This document shows, one piece after another, positions 53,720 to 61,711 of a stretch of DNA of 64,000 nt. Positions within the stretch are counted from its first letter, which is position 1. The number at the start of each line of letters is the position of its first letter. The position numbers and the translations under genes are program-made. The stretch lies in the IMG/VR virus record IMGVR_UViG_3300032282_006300, positions 1 to 64,000 of that record, one strand, 5' to 3'. The notes under the pieces are model-generated. The model saw nothing but the letters and a program-made list of their open reading frames with translations, was not told where the DNA came from and did no database searches. The stretch comes from a virus.

Positions 53720-55462
53720 TTAACCCATATCGTTTTCAATTTGTGGATCGAAAGAACTAAGACGATGGGTACGTTGCCATCCCCATACAGGGTTGTAATA
53801 ACCATTTGGAGTATTTTTATGCACATGGTTCATAATATGTGTATGCGCGTGAACACCAAAAAAATCAGTAAGTTCTCGATGATCAGACGGTGATACGTTG
53901 TATTTCTTGTACATAGCAAGTTGGGGTTCGGTTGGTTCGTCGTTATAAGTTTCACTGATCGCGTGATCTTCAGAACAATCGTCCGCACCGGCCGTTTTAT
54001 TAAAATTTAGGCGACTGCTAGATTGGCTAGAAACTTTGAGCGACTTATAATCGCTGTGCAAGCGCTTGCTTGCGGCAACAGCCTCGTCACGGGTTTGGTG
54101 TGAGGAAAGAACATTGCCTGATTTCTTGTCAATGATTACCCACATGCCATTGCGCTTACGCACATTGCCAGCCGCGGTACGGCGTGAGGCAGTCTTGCGG
54201 GAGGCAGTGGTGCCCATTGGGTAAGAACGATCCGGGTGCGTGTGATCAGCATGGCCATCGTTGTGCATCTGATCGTGCAAATTTGCAATAGTCTCTTCGT
54301 GAGCACTGCCACGGTCTTCATCATCCTTAATAGACAAATCAGGCCCAGGAAGAAATTCAGTCCAAAGATTATGATCGTTCTCAATGTGCTGAACCATAGG
54401 GTGGCTTTCCACGTCGTCAGGATCAACCCCCCAGCCAAGGATGTTTGCGAGATACGGGCCTTCCTTGGGGGCATCATCCGAACCTGCAACCAGGAGAGGG
54501 TTGTCTTCTTCATCGCCTGGGTGCCAGTGGTCAATACTGCCATCGGCGTGCTCATTGTCATGTTTTTCTTTAAGCAATTGCCCGACATCAGTGCGTCCAC
54601 CATTACGCGCTTTGTATGCTGCGTCGTCATGAACTTGGCTCAAAATATCACCGGCACCATTGCCGTGATCTTCAACAAGGTGATCCATAGCCTCGTTAAT
54701 GTGGTGATCTTCAGCAGCGGTCTTGCGGGAGGACTGTGCACGCTTGTGATCACTCATACCACGTCCATCGCAACCTGGACAAGTGTTATCACCATGATTA
54801 ATCTCGCCATCTGTGGTACCTGTGCCATTACAAGAAATACAAGTCATATGGCCAGTCTTGCGAGCGGCAGTGGTGCTGTTGTCTTCTGATTGGCATTGAG
54901 GACAAACAAGATGTAGTTTTCCATCAAACGTGGTGTAATCTGACCAATTTTCTTTTTTGCCAGAGAACCCGCACTTATTACACTTAGCAGAAGACCCGTC
55001 ATCACCAGCGGTACGGCGTGAGGAAGTGGTGTTGCCTCTCTGCCTTTTGTCATATTCAGCAAAGGGGTCGGTGTCTTTGTATTCAGGCAAATTATTTTTA
55101 TTTGCGTGTTCTCCGAAAAACTCACAAGCCAAACATACATTTGGGTCTTCAGCATCGCATCCACAAGGGCAACTGCAAATACCGTTGTTTGCCAACTTGA
55201 CGTTACCGGCCTCAACCAGCATTTCCCAACGGTTACGCAAAGAAGCAGTAACTTCATCAAGAGGAACACCTGTGCTATCTGACAACTCCTGAATGCTCGC
55301 GGTGGCCAGCATTAGGCGACCTTCGAACTCATCGTTGGTCTGCGCCAGAGCAAGGTATTGCATGACACCAGTTGATGCCACACGGAGGTTAGCCTGAGCA
55401 ACTAGACGCGCTTCTGAATCGTAATCGCGTGAAGCCTCATCCCAAACGGAGTAGCCATCCAT
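53720..55462 (-). CDS. SRKTA-punctuated zinc protein, 580 aa
   Basis: N-terminal helices (about 1-90), then Cys modules CSCPCGCDAEDPNVC and CNKCGFSGKKENW with CPQCQ, a DnaJ-like CISCNGTGTTDGEINHGD with CPGCDGRG, a His-rich repeat (HHINEAMDHLVEDHGNGAGD), and basic RKRNGMWVIIDKKSGNVLSS. Between modules occur SSRRTAG, AARKTGH, SSRKTAAED, SRKTASRRTAAGN and FNKTAGADD. No enzymatic motif. Upstream of the portal; a packaged or scaffold-type role is inferred. Confidence 0.62.
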   Translation of the reverse strand: MDGYSVWDEASRDYDSEARLVAQANLRVASTGVMQYLALAQTNDEFEGRLMLATASIQELSDSTGVPLDEVTASLRNRWEMLVEAGNVKLANNGICSCPCGCDAEDPNVCLACEFFGEHANKNNLPEYKDTDPFAEYDKRQRGNTTSSRRTAGDDGSSAKCNKCGFSGKKENWSDYTTFDGKLHLVCPQCQSEDNSTTAARKTGHMTCISCNGTGTTDGEINHGDNTCPGCDGRGMSDHKRAQSSRKTAAEDHHINEAMDHLVEDHGNGAGDILSQVHDDAAYKARNGGRTDVGQLLKEKHDNEHADGSIDHWHPGDEEDNPLLVAGSDDAPKEGPYLANILGWGVDPDDVESHPMVQHIENDHNLWTEFLPGPDLSIKDDEDRGSAHEETIANLHDQMHNDGHADHTHPDRSYPMGTTASRKTASRRTAAGNVRKRNGMWVIIDKKSGNVLSSHQTRDEAVAASKRLHSDYKSLKVSSQSSSRLNFNKTAGADDCSEDHAISETYNDEPTEPQLAMYKKYNVSPSDHRELTDFFGVHAHTHIMNHVHKNTPNGYYNPVWGWQRTHRLSSFDPQIENDMG

Positions 55463-55480
55463 AGTTATATTTCCTCTTCC

Positions 55481-58141
55481 TTAGTTTTCTTTGGTTACAA
55501 GAGAGATATTATCTTCAATTGCTTGACGGAAGTTGGCCAGACGGCGAGCACTCGTCAATTGTTGTGTTGCTGGCATTGAGACGTTGATCTCGGCATTAAT
55601 CACACCTTGACCAAAGGGCTCAACACCATTGTAGGGTGCAGGACCACCGGGACGAGCGGGATCAGTTCCTCCAGCGTTAGGACCATCGCGGCCCGGACCG
55701 TTAATGGGGGTTTCACCAACGGGGGAAGGTGTAGCGTCTGGAGCCATAGTGTCAAGGTCAGTTGACGTGGCACTCTCAACGCGAAGGTAAGCACCCTTCA
55801 TAATTCCACCTTGATCAGAAATGACCTTCAAGGAGAAATCTTTATGAAGTGCAATGCGCTGGCTAAACTCTGGATACTTGTTGGCTTGCTTGCGATGCTT
55901 GGCAACCCAAGCCTCTTGAGAACCAATGTTGTCAGAGATACCTGCGTACAGGCCAGCCTCAAACTCGGCAGAACCGGTGCGAACCAATGGCTTGCTTGCG
56001 TCCCATTTGCTTGCAAACTTGTAAGCCTTACGGAATTCAGGGTCCTGATTTGCATCTTCTGGAGTGAAAAGGCTAGAGGTGCGTTGCGCTTGTGCTTCGT
56101 CCAATTGCCTTTCTAGATCCTTGTTGTTTTCTGGTGCGTGTTTGGGAGATGGTGAATTTCCTCGCCAAATCTGGTCACTTTCATACCTTTGACTGTAAGG
56201 CAAAGTTTCATCATCAATATATTTGCCCGGACGATTAAGGTGCAATTTACTTACGTCGGTTGGAAGATCCGCGGCTGGACCTTTACGACGAAATGGGTTG
56301 CGACCAGCGGTACCACTCAAAAATGCCTGACCATTATCGCCACCGGCTGAGTAAGGCATGTCCTTGGGGTTACGCTCATCGCGTGCTTCGCCAATACCCT
56401 TTTGGTAACCTGCAACATAACCGGAGGAGAAAGCAAGACCACTTGATGCATCAGAGTAGGTAGGTGCATCACCATTGGCGCCATCAGCCATACCGGCCGC
56501 AAAACCAGCGGTGTACGAGCCACCCTGCTGAGGTTGTGGGGTAGTAGCAGGGGAATTTGCTACATCAGGTTGTGCAACTGCGTGAGGTGCATCGGAGTTA
56601 CCGTACATGTCAGCAGTTTTGCGAGAAGCCGTTGGCGGTGCTATGCCGTCGAGAAACGGTCCCCTGCAATCATCGCAACTCCACCTAGTTTGATTAGGAT
56701 TCCCATAAGAGATATAGACAGACGGTTTTGCCCCAGCGGCTCCACAATTGTCGCAAGTTGCTTCAGCAGCAGTCTTGCGGGAGGCGTTCTTGGGCGCGTT
56801 GACTTCAGCGGGAACCATACCCATGCCACCGCAATTACCGCAGGAGTTCTTGCCATCTTTAGTCTTTCCAGTGGCATCACAAGAACGGCAAGAAAAATCA
56901 GCGGGAGCAGCAATACGGCGAGAGCCGGTAAAACCAAATTCGTGTTGTCTACCCGGCAAATATCCGCGAAGGTGTTCGTTTATGTGGGCTTTGGCGTCCG
57001 CAACGCTTTCATGGTCGTGCTGATTTTGATCGTCGTGGGTATTTTCATTTCCCATAATTGTGAAAATACGATTGGGATCATCTCCACTTTGATAAATGTG
57101 ACCGAATGCAAAATTGCCATCTCTGTCTTTAGTCTCTGCGCTGTGTAAAAGTGGATCATCTCCACCATTTGGATCAATTCCACCCTCGTCATACCACTGA
57201 ATTTTAGCAGCAGTCTTGGTTGCGGCAACAGCCTTATCAATTGCTGCTGGTGCCGCCTGAGTAAAATCCTGATCATCAGCCTCTGGGTCCACAACCGGAC
57301 CGCCAAGCATCCAAGGGTAAGCAACTTCACCCGGAAGTGGGGTGGGCTTGGGCATGTTGTTGGGGTCAATGGTTTGAGCAATCTGATCCAAGGTGCTTGC
57401 GGCTTCACGCTGACGAAACTCATCCAAGTTGTAGGAGTGAGAAATGGCAACTGAAGTTACATTAGCAAAGTTAGCGGTTCCGCCACCGGGAACTGGGGGC
57501 CATTCTCCTTGGCCTTGTCCTCCACCAAGTTGCTCAATTTCAGCAAGCAATGGGTTGTTGTAAGTTCCCTCTTGCGCGACAGCCTGATCATTAATCGGGT
57601 GAACTGGGTCTTCAAAAGTGGGGAAGGTAGCCGCAGGGTATTCAGTAGCCTTGGGCATGTTATTGGGATCAATGAGTTGGTCAACCTGATCCAAGCCGGA
57701 TGCGGCTTCGCGGTTCAAGAATGCAACGTATTGCAAGAACGACTGCTCGGCGTCAGGTGCATAAACACCGTAAGTGCTGGCGGTACGACGAGCAATACCA
57801 CGGGCCTGCTCAACAAACTCTGGAACGTCATTTTTGACTTCGTCAGAGATGCGGTTGAACCACAATGATGCTTCAGCCATCACTGCTTGGTGATAGTTAT
57901 TGTCCTGAGTGTCGTCATCCATGCTCAACCAGTCGGTGGAGGCAGTGTGAAACTCGTGCACTCGCACGGGCGACAATGTCTGCTCTACAATCGCGCTGGT
58001 GAAGTCTAGACTTCGGTCTTCAGCGATGTTGCTGGCCTGACGAGCGTCAAGTGCTTCAAGTTCTGAAACCAAAGCGATCTGCTCAGCAAGAGATGATGCT
58101 TTTTGCAAGGATGCCATGATTTCGGCACGAGAGTTGTTCAC
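55481..58141 (-). CDS. SRKTA-punctuated zinc protein, 886 aa
   Basis: Helical N-terminal 150 residues with ARRTASTY, followed by duplicated REAASGLDQVDQLIDPNNMP and REAASTLDQIAQTIDPNNMP, then CRSCDATGKTKDGKNSC and CGNCGGMG (DnaJ-like), CDNCGAAGAKPSVYIS with CDDCRG, each separated by SRRIA or SRKTA. A central Gly/Ala-rich helix (TAGFAAGMADGANG) and a C-terminal beta/alpha domain end in ANFRQAIEDNISLV. Coupled to the next gene by a 4-nt overlap. Function unknown. Confidence 0.62.
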   Translation of the reverse strand: MNNSRAEIMASLQKASSLAEQIALVSELEALDARQASNIAEDRSLDFTSAIVEQTLSPVRVHEFHTASTDWLSMDDDTQDNNYHQAVMAEASLWFNRISDEVKNDVPEFVEQARGIARRTASTYGVYAPDAEQSFLQYVAFLNREAASGLDQVDQLIDPNNMPKATEYPAATFPTFEDPVHPINDQAVAQEGTYNNPLLAEIEQLGGGQGQGEWPPVPGGGTANFANVTSVAISHSYNLDEFRQREAASTLDQIAQTIDPNNMPKPTPLPGEVAYPWMLGGPVVDPEADDQDFTQAAPAAIDKAVAATKTAAKIQWYDEGGIDPNGGDDPLLHSAETKDRDGNFAFGHIYQSGDDPNRIFTIMGNENTHDDQNQHDHESVADAKAHINEHLRGYLPGRQHEFGFTGSRRIAAPADFSCRSCDATGKTKDGKNSCGNCGGMGMVPAEVNAPKNASRKTAAEATCDNCGAAGAKPSVYISYGNPNQTRWSCDDCRGPFLDGIAPPTASRKTADMYGNSDAPHAVAQPDVANSPATTPQPQQGGSYTAGFAAGMADGANGDAPTYSDASSGLAFSSGYVAGYQKGIGEARDERNPKDMPYSAGGDNGQAFLSGTAGRNPFRRKGPAADLPTDVSKLHLNRPGKYIDDETLPYSQRYESDQIWRGNSPSPKHAPENNKDLERQLDEAQAQRTSSLFTPEDANQDPEFRKAYKFASKWDASKPLVRTGSAEFEAGLYAGISDNIGSQEAWVAKHRKQANKYPEFSQRIALHKDFSLKVISDQGGIMKGAYLRVESATSTDLDTMAPDATPSPVGETPINGPGRDGPNAGGTDPARPGGPAPYNGVEPFGQGVINAEINVSMPATQQLTSARRLANFRQAIEDNISLVTKEN

Positions 58142-59643
58142 TGGTTCTCCTCTAGATCAAGCACTTGACGTGCTCTTTGGGCGATGGCTGAAGCCGTACG
58201 CCGATTGTTTTTGATTGCTGCTTTGTTAACTGATGGTGCGTCTGAAAATTTCAAACCACCCGCACCAGGAACTTTTTCTACGAAACCGCAAGTAGAACAT
58301 TTATAATCGTTTGCGCCTTTTTGCAATGTCATCATTGTACCATCACGAGGGCATTTTAACTCTTCGGCAGAAGGTTTGTTGGCGAGTGGATCATGTTGAC
58401 GGCCAAAAGGAATTACATTGCTGTTTCCACCCGGAATGCCTGTGCTAGGTAATTCAATTTGACTCATGTTGTAAGGATTACGTACAACTGTTCGATTTCG
58501 TTTTACGGGAGAAGAAGTTCCTGAATCTGTGTCCACGTAGGCTTCACCGCTTTGAGTTTCAAAAGAACGTGTACGGCGAATTTTTTCATTACCTTGGGTA
58601 ATTGGGTGGAGAATGTAATCTTGTGGTGTTAAATTTTGAACTTGAGTGGGGATCAAAGTCGCATTCTTGTTTGAGGAAGTGGCTTTGTTATTCGGAGTTT
58701 TACGAGCGCCGCGAAAATTGCGCATCATTGTATGATAGACATCGTCCGCAGCGTATCTTTTTTGCGAAGTCTCGTGCTCTTGGAACGGGCTTACGCGATG
58801 GTACTGTGTGCCTTTTGGACCTTCAACGGTAAAAACACCAGCCTTGTAACCGTAGGCTTTATTTCCAAAATCATTATCTGGAACGTGTTCGTGATAACTG
58901 ATATTGTGTTCAACGCCATCGGGACCAATAAATTGCATGGATTCCCCGTGTTGAAGCCCATGAATCTGTGTCCACGTAGGCAGTTTTGCCCACCAGGGAT
59001 TTTCATTTTCAGCAGTTTTGCGAGAAGCCTCGGTGTGCTCACCGCTTTGAACGTGGAGGTCTGGATCGTACCAATCGTCGTGACCATAGTGTTCGAAATA
59101 ATCTTTTCTGTTTGCTGAATACCACGGGGCGATAACTTCTTTTCCGCACGCAGAGCAACGTTCTCCCATTGGACCGGTAGAATCCCAAGATGCAATGGAA
59201 CCACATGATCCTTCGCATTCTTTAGTCTCTGGGCCGTGGCAATCGGTACAATAGATTTCTCCATCATGGGCGTAGCCTTTTAAGAATTTGTCAGACGCAG
59301 TTTTGCGAGAGCCGGTAAAACCCGGATCTTTTTCGCGGTCGTAGGGGCGGTCGGGAGTGCCTACTGCCGGGTCGTTTTTCGTGCAATTGTCGCACTTAGG
59401 AAAAGAACTATCTTCAGGCACGAGCATATTAGTCCCACAGTTAATACAACTACCGCGGACAGCAATTTTAGAATTAGCGAAAAAAATGTCATAAGCCGAC
59501 TTCTTTGCCATTTGCCGTCTAACCTTCTTCTGGTCGGTGGATGGATTACGCCTTACTTGGCTGTCAGAACCCCTCATAGGTTCTTGCTTCGGAGCGTCCT
59601 CATTACGAGAAACACCCTTTGGCTTTGCAGCCTCATACTGCAT
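58138..59643 (-). CDS. SRKTA-punctuated zinc protein, 501 aa
   Basis: ATG 59643 has GGAGG 8 nt upstream. Modules: CINCGTNMLVPEDSSFPKCD, CTDCHGPETKECEGSC with CSACGKEVIAP, and C-terminal CPRDGTMMTLQKGANDYKCS with CGFV. Separators: ANSKIAVRG, GSRKTASDK, ASRKTAENE, GARKTPNNK, NRRTASAI. The CINCGTNM module has a sister in 45026-47650. Function unknown. Confidence 0.62.
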   Translation of the reverse strand: MQYEAAKPKGVSRNEDAPKQEPMRGSDSQVRRNPSTDQKKVRRQMAKKSAYDIFFANSKIAVRGSCINCGTNMLVPEDSSFPKCDNCTKNDPAVGTPDRPYDREKDPGFTGSRKTASDKFLKGYAHDGEIYCTDCHGPETKECEGSCGSIASWDSTGPMGERCSACGKEVIAPWYSANRKDYFEHYGHDDWYDPDLHVQSGEHTEASRKTAENENPWWAKLPTWTQIHGLQHGESMQFIGPDGVEHNISYHEHVPDNDFGNKAYGYKAGVFTVEGPKGTQYHRVSPFQEHETSQKRYAADDVYHTMMRNFRGARKTPNNKATSSNKNATLIPTQVQNLTPQDYILHPITQGNEKIRRTRSFETQSGEAYVDTDSGTSSPVKRNRTVVRNPYNMSQIELPSTGIPGGNSNVIPFGRQHDPLANKPSAEELKCPRDGTMMTLQKGANDYKCSTCGFVEKVPGAGGLKFSDAPSVNKAAIKNNRRTASAIAQRARQVLDLEENQ

Positions 59644-59666
59644 ATTAGGCCTCCACAATCAATCTC

Positions 59667-59703
59667 CTACCCTTTCAGGGGGTTTGTGCTAGATAGTGAC
59701 AGG
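59667..59703 (-). promoter_or_regulatory. CCTGTC-N22-AAAGGGTAG element (copy 9)
   Basis: Upstream of 58138-59643, the most upstream copy; starts the block of large zinc proteins. Confidence 0.55.
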
Positions 59704-59723
59704 GGCGACAACAAAGAGTTTTT

Positions 59724-60218
59724 TTATTGCACAGGACGACTTGAAGTTGCGACCCATACTATTGCCTGATTTCCATACCGAGTTAGCCTTCTTAAACCCG
59801 AATCTTGTATCCAGCCGTCTTTAACCAGCGTATTGCGTGCCCCGCTCGTACTTTGATGAGAACGGCTAATGGCGATCTCTATTTCATCATCCGTGGCCCC
59901 TTTGGAACCAGCATCTTGGATAGTATGAAAAACTTTTGCTCTAATGGTGCCCGATTTTCCAGAAAATAATGCCAAGGTCATTTGGGAAGTATCTGGATGA
60001 TTGGCAGATATCCAAGTTGCATCGTCTTGGGGCATCCTTGCGGATTTAACTATGGCTTGCATCAATTGCTTGTTTTGTGCACTGCCGTTCTTTGACGGAA
60101 TAGGTAAACCTTCCCAATAAGTCCCTGATGGGTCGTGGGCATGCATGCCAAAAGGATGGGCTGGCTTTGTACAAGCCATCCCATCCTGATCGGGGTTTGC
60201 CTCAGAACAGAGAATCAT
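59724..60218 (-). CDS. Winged-helix-like phage protein, 164 aa
   Basis: N-terminal CSEANPDQDGMACTKPAHPF module, then a helix-turn-helix/winged helix (KVFHTIQDAGSKGATDDEIE, HQSTSGARNTLVKDGWIQDS, GLRRLTRYGNQAIVWVA). The same pattern occurs in actinophage 'helix-turn-helix DNA-binding' proteins next to head genes. Start overlaps the upstream gene's end. Could regulate late genes; target unknown. Confidence 0.65.
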   Translation of the reverse strand: MILCSEANPDQDGMACTKPAHPFGMHAHDPSGTYWEGLPIPSKNGSAQNKQLMQAIVKSARMPQDDATWISANHPDTSQMTLALFSGKSGTIRAKVFHTIQDAGSKGATDDEIEIAISRSHQSTSGARNTLVKDGWIQDSGLRRLTRYGNQAIVWVATSSRPVQ

Positions 60219-60516
60219 CTTCCTCCATTGCTCGTTTCAGCAAATTTTGTAATTCGGGATCGTTGTCGTATTCATCCTGAGCGTGAACATAACCATGTTC
60301 TACATCAATGTCACGGTGGATGTCACGACGGAGCCGGGGCAAAATGTAACCCTTGAAAAAAATCTTGTAGCCAAGCCAAAGGAGCACAAAGTCAAAGACA
60401 ATGGTAAAAGTTAATTCGGCCAAAATGTGTGCAGGGTCAAAAGAAACACTGACATAGTCTTGCCAAATTGACATGTTGCTTTCGGTTTCTTGTACTAGCA
60501 TCGCTGTATTAATCAT
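60202..60516 (-). CDS. Single-span membrane protein, 104 aa
   Basis: Hydrophobic span AELTFTIVFDFVLLWLGYKI, basic LRRDIHRDIDVEHG, acidic C-terminus EEDDSLF. Start at 60516 or internal ATG 60474 cannot be decided. Overlaps the next gene by 17 nt. Confidence 0.55.
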   Translation of the reverse strand: MINTAMLVQETESNMSIWQDYVSVSFDPAHILAELTFTIVFDFVLLWLGYKIFFKGYILPRLRRDIHRDIDVEHGYVHAQDEYDNDPELQNLLKRAMEEDDSLF

Positions 60517-60553
60517 GTTTAAAACTTAATGCAAAATTTCTACAAAGTCAAGC

Positions 60554-60985
60554 CTATAGCCATTGAATATCGTTTAAATTGTCTACGCCATCTAGGGCCT
60601 GACGTGCAATATCTTCAGCCACCCAATCAGGGTCCATCAAAGCCGCAATTTCTTGCGAAATCAAGATAGCCATACCCGTGTCTAATTCGGTATCATATTT
60701 TAACGTAGCCAAACGGTTGGTTGCCAACCATGTTTGGAAATTGCAGATTTTATCTTCTAAATTATTTGAAATATTAAAATATTTAGGAATTTGTCCCAAA
60801 ATACCACTTGTTGGAATGATGGCATTTGATTCAGACAATACGATTGTTGGTTCACCAAGAATATCTAGAAAACGGTGGTAAATTTTATCAATCGTATTTA
60901 CACCAAACGGCAATTTAAAAGCAACGACCGACCATTCTGTACCATGCTCTTCACAAAAGTTTTTGCACAAACGATAGTCAATCAT
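60554..60985 (-). CDS. Hypothetical protein, 143 aa
   Basis: MIDYRLCKNFCEEHGTEWSV, RFLDILGEPTIVLSESNAII, MAILISQEIAALMDPDWVAE. Alpha/beta, no motif. AAAGAGG precedes the ATG. Function unknown. Confidence 0.6.
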   Translation of the reverse strand: MIDYRLCKNFCEEHGTEWSVVAFKLPFGVNTIDKIYHRFLDILGEPTIVLSESNAIIPTSGILGQIPKYFNISNNLEDKICNFQTWLATNRLATLKYDTELDTGMAILISQEIAALMDPDWVAEDIARQALDGVDNLNDIQWL

Positions 60986-60994
60986 AATTCCTCT

Positions 60995-61198
60995 TTACAA
61001 AATAATATCTGCCGAAGTCATTTTTTCACGCCATTCAGGGTTCGCCTGTTCATAAACATCGCGGGCTTTTACACTGATTGCTGAAGAAAATGATGCACAA
61101 GGTCCAGGGTGGTTTAAAGGAAGTTCACACCAATAGTTGTTGTGTTCTCCTGCGACACCTTCACGACAAGTTTTTTCTGGGTATTCGGCGGGCTTCAT
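60995..61198 (-). CDS. Hypothetical Cys-containing protein, 67 aa
   Basis: MKPAEYPEKTCREGVAGEHN, YWCELPLNHPGPCASF: Cys/His spacing that could bind one metal, like the N-terminal module of 59724-60218 (CTKPAHPFG). One-base junction with the upstream gene. Function unknown. Confidence 0.58.
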   Translation of the reverse strand: MKPAEYPEKTCREGVAGEHNNYWCELPLNHPGPCASFSSAISVKARDVYEQANPEWREKMTSADIIL

Positions 61199-61488
61199 TA
61201 ACTCTCCTCAATTTGCGATATTTGAGACAGTGGGTCCAACGGTTTTGAAACTATAACACCATCGTATTTGTATACTACACCCTGGATCTGAGTGATCAAA
61301 TTGGCAGGCAAATACTGTATTTGTGGGCTTAATTCTTCTGGCATCTCAATAATAACGAGAACGGGCCTATTTTGTTGTGGAATAACGTATTGGGGCCCAA
61401 AACAATCAAAAACATTTTCCAGAGCATAAATAGCCCTATTTGCGTCATTAAAGTTGTTGAAATATGCTTTAAAAATTCTGTTATTCAT
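61198..61488 (-). CDS. Hypothetical protein, 96 aa
   Basis: ATG 61488 has AGAGG 6 nt upstream. MNNRIFKAYFNNFNDANRAI, IQYLPANLITQIQGVVYKYD. Overlaps 61481-61711. Function unknown. Confidence 0.58.
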   Translation of the reverse strand: MNNRIFKAYFNNFNDANRAIYALENVFDCFGPQYVIPQQNRPVLVIIEMPEELSPQIQYLPANLITQIQGVVYKYDGVIVSKPLDPLSQISQIEES

Positions 61489-61711
61489 CAATACCTCTCA
61501 GCAATTCAATTTCATCATCGGGAGAAAATGATTGTTTTTCGGTAACATCATTTGTTACAAAAGTAACGATAATCATGGATACGTGCCCTAAACTAGAATT
61601 GGCATTGTTAATATTGGTAACATAACTTCTACCAAAATCTGTTTTAATAACTTGACCTTTTTTAATATCGCCAGCAAGAATTATCAAAGGGGTTTGGCGT
61701 TCTTCAGACAT
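61481..61711 (-). CDS. Hypothetical protein, 76 aa
   Basis: MSEERQTPLIILAGDIKKGQ, a small beta-type protein (VSMIIVTFVTNDVTEKQSFS). A GTG codon immediately precedes the ATG; the upstream stop overlaps it. Function unknown. Confidence 0.58.
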   Translation of the reverse strand: MSEERQTPLIILAGDIKKGQVIKTDFGRSYVTNINNANSSLGHVSMIIVTFVTNDVTEKQSFSPDDEIELLRGIDE

